47,598 bases of DNA, taken from assembly GCA_000310025.1 (NCBI GenBank), contig FN649751.1, forward strand, positions 4,416,472 through 4,464,069. Reading direction: 5' to 3'. The notes beneath the pieces are model-generated. The model was not told the DNA's origin. It did no database searches and saw only the letters and a program-made list of their open reading frames with translations. The stretch comes from Ectocarpus siliculosus (taxonomy: Eukaryota > Sar > Phaeophyceae > Ectocarpales > Ectocarpaceae). Shown in pieces: positions 39,176-47,598 of this stretch; position 1 is the stretch's first letter; every line of letters starts with the position of its first letter. The position numbers and the translations under genes are program-made.

Positions 39176-42110
39176 TCAGGAAGAGCCTAGCGTCCTCCCG
39201 GTCCCCCAACCCGACCCTCCCCCGGTTCGCGGGATGTCCCGCGGCGGTCGAACGGCACCCGGGGCGGGCATCCCGGCAGCCCCTGCCCCGGCACCCGCCG
39301 CCGCCCCGCCGCCACCTGCCTGCATCGTGACACCCGATCCCTCGTGGCCCCAGCCCAGCATGTTGACCAGGAACTGGGGTGTCTGGAGCAGATCGATGTC
39401 GTGCAGGTCCGGCAGCACGTCCACGAGGAAGTAGAAGAGGTGGCCTACCGCGATGCCGAGGAGGGCCATGAAGATGCTATGGCCGAGAACCACCCTACGG
39501 CAGGCAGGCAAGCAAGCAGGCAAGCAAGCACGCACACACGGATGGACGGAGAGATGAGTGTGACGAAGACGGCTGTTGGGTGGCTTGACTGTGTACCTCT
39601 TCCTGCTTCCCTCAACTTGCGGTGGTGGTCGACGTGCTTTCGACGAAGTTGGAGTCGGTACCAAGATAAACAGACACACAGGCCGCAAGACTCAAGTATT
39701 GTCATTGTTGTTGGTCAGCCTGTTAGCGCGGTCGATGCAAGTTCAAACGCACACACACAAGACCACGGGGATTAAACAAGCTTTTTGAGACAGACGAAAC
39801 CTTGGAGCGCCATGGACGCCAAAGGGTCAATATCAAGGGACTAGAAAACATGTACCGCAAGCAGACACGGGGAGCTGGAAGATTCCCGCAACGGAGATTG
39901 CCGAATCGGTAGAGGGACGCGAACGTCGCCAGACTCAAACCGCGCACAGCAGTCACATGTGCGTCATGCAAAACATGTACCCGTACAAGCAGCCATGTGA
40001 GATGCGAATAGGACACGCACGACCACTGGCCTGCCACATAGTGGGGTCGAGGAGTATCGACTGAAACGGCGAAAAAGAAAGAAATCTAAATGATGTTGTG
40101 CCGACGTCACCCTCACACGCCTAATCATGGAAGTGAAATGGCGAGCAAAACCAACGCGCCCGTACATACCTCAACGCGACCATCACCCAGGGGACGTACA
40201 GAGCGTTTATGATAATGCCCCAGAAGCTGACCGACATGCCGGGATTTTTCCGGCTCCAGACGTAGCAGATGTAGAACATGATCGCTGTCGTAAAGATCAT
40301 AAAGGGCTGGTAGAAGAGCAGCAGCAGCGAGGTCTCGATGCCCACGAAGCCGAAGAGGAGCATGTACGCGTAGTCAGCGCTGCCGCCGCCGCCGCCCATG
40401 CTGAACCCGTCCTTCTCGTACCTGCCCGTGCGGCGCACACGTCCGTGCATGCGGCAGAACGCACGGTCAGTATTGGCATCGGCAGTCACAGCAGTCATGT
40501 GCGATACACAGCAGGAGTAGGCCCGATGCAGCTCACAGTCAGTAAAACAAACACCTTCACGGAAAAAAATCAACTGCAGAGTGGTCCTTGCGTCCTTGCG
40601 ATGTGTCGGAGGCTCTGCTACAGTACTACCCTAGTCTGAGTGTCCTTCTTCCCCGGGATGTCGGGAATATTATCGTTGCGCCCAGTTGCCTCTGAACACA
40701 CGTGTACTAAGCAGTAGCTCGGTGGGCCTCTGCATACTGTCGATGAAAAACAGTCGCCACATAAAATGTCACACCAACACGCAAAACCAACTCAACAAAC
40801 GCCTTCTCATTGTAGGCCAAAGCAAGGCTAATAAAAAAAAAAAAAGTATCAGGTACAGACGACACGCACGCACACCGAAGGCACGGTGATCTCACTCTTC
40901 TTCTCTCGCTCGTCTACTGCGGCTTCAACTTTGAGGCGGCCCACATACACACACACACGAAGGAAAGGGAAAGGGAAGAAAGGAGGACGAAAACGACGAT
41001 GGAGGAGGAAAACATGGAGGAGTGGAAGAGAGCAAAGGGTTTGAGCCAGATGACCTTCCCCAAAACAAGAAACGTAGGGTTAGGGGAGAGCTGCCCAGAG
41101 ATTCCTGTCAAGATGAGGATCAGGATGATGGTAGCCAAAACAAGGAGGATAATGGTGAAAGTACTCCTAAACGAACTAGAGTACAAGGTAATAGCCTTGG
41201 TAGACGCGTCCAGTTTTCTTCTGTTGCTGCTGTTTCTGTCTTCAATCCGAAGGATAGTTTAGCCTCCCCCATGCTGCCCCCTCACGGGGTCCCAGTTCAT
41301 GGCAGATAGAAGTGTTTTGCGTTCTCAACCGCACTAAGACTGACGTATTTTCATTGGTCAGCCGGTTAGCGCGGTCGATGCTAACAATAAACTCACACAC
41401 ACGTGCGCGCGAGCAGCGAGACGGGTCGGTCAAACCTTCCCGCAATCAGTTTTCTGAGTATTTGCTGAGGAAGTGCTCATAACCTCATAAACACGCCTTG
41501 TTTTGGCATGCGTATCACCCGCACAACAGCGAAAGCGATATACCATGCCATCACTGCTGTGCCTTACATTACAGGCCGCGGGCCGCCACCTAACCAATAA
41601 CCCTTCTCCGCGAAACAGGCGGTGGTCAATCGCAACAACAAGAGTGAGGTGAACGTATTTGGACTCGAGACAGACTCGGGCCTGACACCCACATACAACG
41701 GCCGAACAGGCTTGCTTGCCGCGTGACTCCATGCCCTCATAAAAAAGAAGCACTAAGCGAGATGTCCAACAGAAATCCATCACCGCGCATACCCGCGCCA
41801 AAAAAAACTATTTCCCTGGCGGCAAACCCACCTACCTTATCGAGAACATTCCCATGGAGATCATCAACATGAGGGTTTCGTAGCTGGGCGTTCCCGGGAA
41901 CATGCCCGAAGTGAAGAGCCGCCACAGGTGGAACTTGTTCCAGACCAGCGGCCACGAGAGCGCGTACTGGTAGGGGGAGCAAACGCCCAGCACGACGGAT
42001 AAAATCGTGCCCACCATCCCCACTATCAGCACCTTGGAGACGGGCGGGATGCTCCGGAAGAGCTCCTCCGGGCTGCTGCCGCCGCTGCCGTTGAAGACCC
42101 CGAGCGGCAT
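39176..42110 (-). CDS. DER1: Derlin (Der1-like) ER-associated degradation protein, three exons, 281 aa
   Basis: A rhomboid-like pseudoprotease of the ER membrane that helps move misfolded proteins to the cytosol with the p97/CDC48 ATPase. In symbiont-derived plastids a related protein serves preprotein import. Exons in coding order: 42110-41836, 40421-40170, 39494-39176, joined at two phase-2 introns, 281 residues. Family features: FRSIPPVSK near the N-terminus; WNKFHLWRLFTSGMF; ADYAYMLLFGF; a WSRKNPGMSVSFWGI to ALYVPWVM block; VGHLFYFL; and LQTPQFLVNMLGWG. Several hydrophobic membrane segments are evident. The C-terminus is Gly/Ala-rich and ends GWGTGRTLGSS, resembling the p97-binding SHP box. 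No plastid-type leader is visible at this start, so an ER role is favoured over the symbiont-derived version. Confidence 0.93.
39500..39540 (+). repeat. CAGG/CAAG tetranucleotide run
   Basis: CAGGCAGGCAAGCAAGCAGG and continuation, directly upstream (in the Derlin sense) of the acceptor of the last exon, where it reads as a CTTG/CCTG pyrimidine-rich tract. Confidence 0.7.
40963..41309 (+). CDS. Unrecognised acidic ORF inside Derlin intron 1 (opposite strand)
   Basis: A plus-strand frame open from about 40963 to TAG 41309 reads as an acidic, low-complexity protein (KGFEPDDLPQNKKRRVRGEL, then DEDQDDGSQNKEDNGE), followed by GRRVQFSSVAAVSVFNPKDS. The composition is protein-like, and the RRVQF block resembles an RVxF-type docking motif. 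No ATG exists in this frame before the acidic region; an overlapping frame has ATGs at 40999 and 41014. It may be a transposon-derived fragment or an exon of an unseen gene. No function is assigned. Confidence 0.3.
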
Positions 42111-42670
42111 GTTTTTTTTTTTTTGCCGGTGTGGTGGTGGCTGGCCCCGGGGGTGAAGCCCTGTGACCCGTGAGTTTGGGTTGGAGGGCCGTACATCGAT
42201 GACAGTGGTAGGAAGGAGTGGGGTGAGTCGCGTCGGTCCTACCGTAAGTAGAGCAGTAGAAGTGGCGAGTGCTGTTCGCTGTTCTTGCTCTTGTGTTGAC
42301 GTCGAGAGAATTGGTTCTGACCTCTTTTTCCAAGAACTACATTAGCTGTTCCACTGTTTGGGAATGCCTCACACGGCCGTGCAGAGGTCCGCATGTGTGT
42401 ACTTGTAGCGTGCACTCTTCTTTGTGCTCCTCAATGCGGGCTATCTCCCTAATGCGGGCTATCTCCCTAATCCTTTTCCTAGACACGCGTCTCCTCCTTG
42501 CCGCATCGGAAATAATTACAAGTAGCACACGTCACCTTGGAATCTTTTATCGCACGGTAGCATGGGTTTATTTCTGCACAGCGAAAACGATCGAAGTTTT
42601 GTTGATCAAGTTTGTTTGCTGTCGCGGTAACAGGTTACTCACTGCTTCACTCACAAAGACAGTATGCATA
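42111..42670. other. Derlin upstream region
   Basis: A T13 tract directly abuts the Derlin start codon (42111-42124). A 14-base direct duplication (ATGCGGGCTATCTCCCTA) occurs at about 42436 and 42453. I see no gene. Confidence 0.45.
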
Positions 42671-43878
42671 GGTCAAAATGCCAAGATATAATTGCAAGAT
42701 TATGTTTCCATAAAGAAGGGTCTTAGCACCGGCAATGGGCGATATATGTGGTATATGGTAAATCGACAGATGTGAAACAGATGGGCTGATAGGCACTGAG
42801 GAGAAAGCAGTCGCGGTATGTAGGACAAGGACCAAGAGGGACGAACCGACCTGTATAGCAGTGACAGGCCCACCCAAGATTTGCTCACAATATATCTCCG
42901 CGAAGATTTGCAGTATCGCGATTTATGGGGGAAATATCTTGAATGTTGAAAAAGCGGCGTGTTGTTCCTCTCTTCTACAAGTTCAAAAAGGCACAACGGC
43001 CACTTGGTCCACAGAAAATGCCAAGGTGTGGCGAAAAGTGAGCATGACGCAGTTGTAGAAGGGGCATCCCTCTCCCACCTGTATTGCCTCAACACTGTGG
43101 GTGGATACTAGCGATGGGCGCCTACCTGGGGTGCAAAATTGAATCCGTTGCCCACGAGCTCATGTCAAGCCGAGAAACAAAACTGTTCCATTGCTGTCCA
43201 ACTGACAAGAAAGTGCATCAACCCGAGGCCGATGACACCCATGCACGTATCTCACGATGTAGCAGGCGTACCGAGGTCAAACCTCCGGCGCTGTCATCTG
43301 CACCCACGGATTTGGCTCGGGTGCAAACGGATTGGGTGTGGGGTGATTCGATGAAGAGATAGAAGCGTCGCACACGACAGAGCAGTGTTGGCAAAACGTT
43401 CCTCCTGCTCTATTTTTCTACTTCAAAATTAAGTACTCTTTGAACGGTCCCTCCACAGACTGGTGATGACGCACGTGGAACGAGTCAGGGCAAATACGCA
43501 TTTTTTTCGCGCGCCTTGGTTGTTTTCGTTCGCTGTCGGCGCCCGTGGCGCCGACGCAGTGACGTCAGGGTGCGTTAGAGACCCTTGCGAGTGTGCCACG
43601 TGCAGATTTCATGGCGTTATGGACGATTAGGTTGACTGACCTTCGGTGAGCGCGCCGCACTGAGGCAAGATTTGTTACACCGCCTCAAGATTTGTCGGAA
43701 GGCTCGTTTCGACAGATCTTGGGTCAACATTTGTTCGAAAGGGCAGATTTCGGGCCTCGAGAAATCTTGGCCAAGATATATCGGAAGATTTTGCTCCCAT
43801 AAATCGTGAAACTGGCAGATCTTGGCCAAGATCAAGATTTATCGATAAGATTTTGTTCCCATAAATCGGGGTCTTAGC
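42671..43878. mobile_element. Non-autonomous TIR DNA transposon, right copy (inverted and rearranged)
   Basis: Bases 42874-43878 are the reverse complement of most of the left copy (7520-8520), with high similarity over about 1 kb. They end with the same terminus, GCTAAGACCCCGATTTATGG (reverse complement). The other terminus (42671-42730, ending CATAAAGAAGGGTCTTAGC) is present but in the opposite orientation to the body and separated from it by about 145 unrelated bases. No transposase ORF is present. Confidence 0.78.
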
Positions 43879-43915
43879 AACTATACCAGTACGTTAATTT
43901 GTAACATTTGCGGAG

Positions 43916-44672
43916 GAGCAGTGGCCAAAATCGGGTACACCCGGTCCAAACACGGCCATACCGTATATGACACAACATAACACACCCCCTGGACCGATTT
44001 TCAAAGCTCGATTACTCCACGACGAAGAGGATGCATAAACGAAACAATACATTTTCGAAAACCTCTCGACGAGACGGTTCCAACGCCGCCGTTTTCGGCG
44101 CTGTGACTCTTCCTGCTGTTGAGAAATCGAGCTTTGAAAATCGGCCCAGGGGGTGTGTTATCTTGTGTCATATACGGCAATCGGGTACCCCTACAAGATG
44201 CTGCTGGGAGCGACCACATGCCACCATCTGGTTGGCCGACGCCTTGCCCCTACCCGACCTTGACCGCCTTTCCACCGGGTGCACTTGATCTTGGCTATTG
44301 TTGGAAGGCCAAGTCCGACCCTATGCATAGGTGGGCCTGTCACGCACACTATCCATAGGTGGGCCTCCGCCCGCCGGGCCGTCAGAAGGTCCGAATTCGA
44401 GGGCCAGTGGTGTGCGTCCGACCCGTGGTTGTGTGCATGGGTTTTGGTCGAACAGCCCAGCCATTTTCGGGTTGGGGAAAAAACAACCGGGTACTCCTCC
44501 CGGGGGTGAGTAGCCAAGATCGGGTGCACCCGGTGGAAAGGCAGTCAAGGTCGGGTAGGGGCGGGCGTCGGCCAACCAGATGGTGGCATGTGGTCGCTCC
44601 CAGCAGCATCTTGTAGGGGTACCCGATTATGGCCGTGTTTGGACCGGGTGTACCCGATTTTGGCCACTGCTC
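43916..44672. mobile_element. Foldback element with ~165-bp inverted arms
   Basis: The left arm (43916-43960 plus 44178 to about 44300) is the reverse complement of the right arm (44511-44672). Both hold GAGCAGTGGCCAAAATCGGG at the outside, then GGGTACCCCTACAAGATGCT, CCACATGCCACCATCTGG and CTTTCCACCGGGTGCAC further in. A central spacer of about 210 bases separates them. The left arm is split by the MITE at 43961-44177. No ORF of note. Confidence 0.82.
43961..44177. mobile_element. MITE-like element, copy 2, nested in the foldback element
   Basis: The ends are near-perfect inverted repeats: CCGTATATGACACAACATAA at the left and TTATCTTGTGTCATATACGG at the right. The inverted repeat extends inward through CACCCCCTGGACCGATTTTC and CAAAGCTCGATT. 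The family matches the copy at 2563-2758 (shared CGATTTTC(A/G)AAGCTCGATTAC). The intact right arm of the host gives the uninterrupted sequence CACGGCCATAATCGGGTACC. Confidence 0.82.
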
Positions 44673-45297
44673 TTTGCGGAGAGTGTCGGAAGAACCGCAC
44701 ACAGCACAGGACGACCGTGTACAGCAGGAGTAGCTGCCGATGGCGATAGAACTTGTCTGAAGGAATCCCAGCAGTCGGTGTAAACCGCGAATTGCTACCC
44801 CGGATGCATTGATTCATTGGTGTGCGACACGTGTCCTCTTGCATTGCCGTCTGGCACATACCATGAGCAGCTTCTCTGTCTACTGCTGTCTACATGGTCT
44901 ACAGCAGACTCCTCAAGTTTCTGCTGTAGCCGAAGGGGAACATCTTCCCGCATCCTCACACATTCACACATTTACACACCTTCTGCAGGCCGCCTTTGAT
45001 TTTAACAATCGCCTCCTCTTCACGGACAACAGGAGATGGAAGAAGTCAGCGATCAAGCCTTTGTCACGGTCGGTGTTGTGGACTTGTTGCGTGCAGGTCA
45101 GCAAGAGTTGTGTGGGCGGGTGCACAAGATGAGAGTAAACCGGGGGCACAACGAAAATAACTTCGCAGGGTGGGGTATACCCTCCAAGGGCCCCCACCGC
45201 TCGCCATCTCGGTGCCGTGGTCCTGGCTGTGCCGTGTCCCTTGTTTTGTCCTGTGTCGTCTCACTCTGTCCCGCACTACGGGTCCTCCTACAGTGCC
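44673..45297. other. Upstream region of the prolyl 4-hydroxylase gene
   Basis: This probably holds the promoter and 5' UTR. A possible untranslated or short first exon (about 44990-45096) lies between a CTGCAG acceptor-like site and a GTCAGC donor-like site, but its frame does not connect to the ATG at 45298. I see no other gene. Confidence 0.4.
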
Positions 45298-47304
45298 ATG
45301 GCGCTACCCGCGAAGGTGCAGGCCAGCATCATGTCTTGGTTAGACGAAAGCTCCACTGCAATCGCTTCTGGACAATCTGAGCCAGCAGCCGCAGAAGATG
45401 ATTACTCGTATCCTGTGATTACCCCTGCGGACCTGTTCTCTCTGAGCTCGGGAGGCTTCGCGGCGGGCTCGCCTGGCGTGGTCGTCAAGGATGGATTTCT
45501 CGGCAGAGAGCAAGCATTGCAAGCTCACGCGGGTGAGTTCAGTATCCCAGTCTGCTTGTCTAGTGCACAGGAAAGGGATTTACGACAAACGAGCGTAGTA
45601 GGTGCAGGAGAGGGCACATACCGTTTGGGCAACTCATCTACAGCAGAAAAAAGCAGCAGGCGGCTCTGCTTTGCTTTACCGGTTCCCCCATACAAGCACG
45701 GAACCACGGGCGACTGTACACGCTTGCTTCATTTCGCCCTCATGGGCTGCAGAGTGTGAGGCATTTTTCTGTCATGAAATGCATAAACGTATTCAACAAC
45801 TACAGTTGCATCCAAACGGCTTCAAATCCTGCTGTTTCAGATCTACGTCTTAGTGCTTGGAACGGCTGTGTTGTGACTTTGCAGTATGTAGAAGTAGTGT
45901 AGGTTACCGACCCCGCTGACACAGCCTCCACCTTTATTGTTACTCCTCCCGTTGGAAAACAGCTGCGCTTGAGGTTGAGAACCGCGGAGAAATGAAGCCT
46001 GCCGGTATGGGCCGAAGGGATGGAGTCTGGCATGGCCAGCAGTCCAGGGGTGACAGTATCATGTGGATCACGGAAGGCATTCGGGGCAAGGGAGAGCTTC
46101 CGGAGGTACGTACAGCAGTGTAGCGAGTGGGTATAACTGAAAAAGTCCTCAACCGATCGGGAGTATCCATCCCGAAAATATTTCGTACGGAATCGGAGAG
46201 AGGGGGGGGGGAGGTATGGGAAGAAAGTCAGGTATATGTTGAAGAAAGTGTTCGACGACGTCAACATGCCATGCGCTTCAGGCCTCGTTGGTGTAATACA
46301 CCAGGGTACGACATGCTGCAGGTCTGCCGACGACCTATTTCTGATGGCGCTTAAAGTCTTGCCGACCTTATGTGCGTCCGGCGCGTGCATGCCCGCTCGC
46401 GCTACTTGAACAGGGCCTCGAAAACCTACTGATGCGCTTGTCCGCCTTGAGAGGGCCGCTTAACGACGGTTGCGGATTGCCTACGACCTCCTCTGCGCCA
46501 GGACTGGGCCTGGTGAAGGACACTACCTCCGTGCAGCTGGCGAGATATCCGGGCGACGGGCGCGGCTACGTGCGACACCGGGACACCCCGCGGAGTGCTC
46601 AGGATAGCGAGGAAGCAGAGCGGAAGGTGCGGATTTGCACGGACGGCGTGCAGATGTATCGCTACCTCTCACCTGTTTCGATCACCCTGGCGGTTGCTTC
46701 AAACATGTGACACGCGCGCCCTTCAGATAAACCGAGCACATCTTACTGCTGAAGCTTGGAGTCTTCTACATAAGCGGCTGTCACTATCAGAACGGCGTTT
46801 TTCGTCTCTCACGTAATTGTTTTTGTATCTCTTGTCTCTTGCCGCAGCTTATTTGCACGAGGGCATCGTGGCAGGAAGGCCAAACGACGCCCCCCCTTAG
46901 CAAGGGTCGACCAAACGCATGCAAGGGTGCATCACAGCTACATCGCGCCCTGCCACTGCCCCATCGCCTGCTTCGCGCGCCCCTTCACACGAACGCGCCA
47001 ATCAGCCCTTGCTGATGCCGCCGTAGCAAGCACAGGAGTCGGAGCAAGGACCTCCCCAACCCCCCTCTCCCCGCTCGCTGAAAACATCGTTCAGATTACT
47101 GCGCTGTACTACCTCAATCCCGACTGGAGACCCTCCATGGGGGGCCAGCTGCGGGTGCACCTGGACAGCCGCCCCGAAGCAGCGGCGGAAGAAGGAGGAC
47201 CCCGACCAGCGGGTGAGGAGGAGGAGAAGGCCGGCCGCAAGTGGGACATCGAGCCGGTGTTGGACCGCCTGGTGCTCTTTCGCAGCGACCTCGTGGAGCA
47301 CGAA
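45298..47304 (+). CDS. Prolyl 4-hydroxylase of the HIF-PHD/Skp1-PhyA type, 3' partial
   Basis: A 2-oxoglutarate- and Fe(II)-dependent dioxygenase; relatives hydroxylate HIF-alpha in animals and Skp1 in protists, with activity tuned by oxygen. Exons: 45298-45532, 45963-46105, 46414-46626, 47095-47304, joining in frame (intron phases 1, 0, 0) to 267 residues. Family blocks: GVVVKDGFLGREQALQAHA near the N-terminus; SRGDSIMWITEG, matching the conserved GDxIxWI block; ARYPGDGRGYVRHRDTP with the iron-binding His-x-Asp; ITALYYLNPDWRPSMGGQLR; and DIEPVLDRLVLFRSDLVEHE, whose His would be the third iron ligand. A loop with a Glu/Pro-rich insert (about residues 215-240) is longer than in animal PHDs. 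The exon ends at GAA|GTGAGA, and the arginine that binds 2-oxoglutarate lies beyond the window. The start at 45298 is the first ATG in the compatible frame after the AG at 45291-45293. Confidence 0.9.
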
Positions 47305-47598
47305 GTGAGAAAGTGTTCTTAGTGTCTGGTCGGTCGTGGCAGGGTGTCCTTGGGCCATGACGCCAAAGTTGTTTATTTTGTGAAGGAAAAATCGGGTTCG
47401 CTGAACAACGGTCTCTTGTTTGCGGTATGGTGACGTAGATGGTATCGTTTTCTTCGTAGCCACATCACGCGAGGAGTCCACGAGTCTTTCGAAGCGGGGC
47501 GTGTGAACAAGAAACGTACAATATTTAGTTTGAAGTACTAGAGGACGGCCCTCCGCCCCCACCCCCCATAGACTCGTATTCCTACAAGCAACGCCCCC
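47305..47598. other. Start of an intron of the prolyl 4-hydroxylase gene, to contig end
   Basis: Sequence after donor GTGAGA, with no further exon recognisable. The last 40 bases become C-rich and may be lower quality. Confidence 0.5.

Overview
The window is nuclear DNA of a eukaryote, most probably a photosynthetic stramenopile and best matched by a brown alga. It has many short exons (about 60-340 nt) in long GT-AG introns, abundant CAG/CTG triplet runs, a plastid cytochrome b6f assembly factor (CCB4 type), and an N-terminus with a signal peptide ending in an AQAF-like motif, as in heterokont plastid preproteins. The species call is inference. Bases 1 to about 700 and the extreme right end are homopolymer-rich and look like poor-quality contig ends.

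Layout. (1) 705-10339, plus: thirteen 3' exons of a voltage-gated K+ channel with a C-terminal cyclic-nucleotide-binding-like domain; S1 and the start lie in or beyond the poor left end. Its introns hold a MITE, an antisense LINE relic, a TIR element and tandem repeats. (2) 10340-14241: mostly anonymous, with two short unrecognised ORFs, one EF-hand-like. (3) 14242-20581, minus: a complete ten-exon, 652-residue HSP70 without C-terminal EEVD. (4) 22106-24497, minus: CCB4-like protein. (5) 25042-26534, minus: coding-like pieces, one carrying a plastid-type targeting peptide. (6) 28016-37348, plus: arsenite methyltransferase, with two certain exons (35992-37348) and a probable first exon 7.8 kb upstream; the long intron holds a purine-rich tandem repeat array. 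(7) 39176-42110, minus: a three-exon Derlin. (8) 42671-44672: a cluster of mobile elements, including a MITE nested in a foldback element. (9) 45298-47304, plus: the first four exons of a HIF/Skp1-type prolyl 4-hydroxylase that runs off the right end.

The genes do not form one pathway. They are ordinary nuclear genes for ion transport, protein folding, plastid assembly, arsenic metabolism, ER-associated degradation and oxygen sensing, embedded in transposon debris. I found no CRISPR array, prophage, operon or convincing tRNA or rRNA gene. The most interesting material is at the DNA level: introns bounded by AG|GT at both ends, CTG runs before several 3' splice sites, a 3' splice site duplicated in tandem, and a nested insertion whose empty site is preserved in the other arm of its host element.
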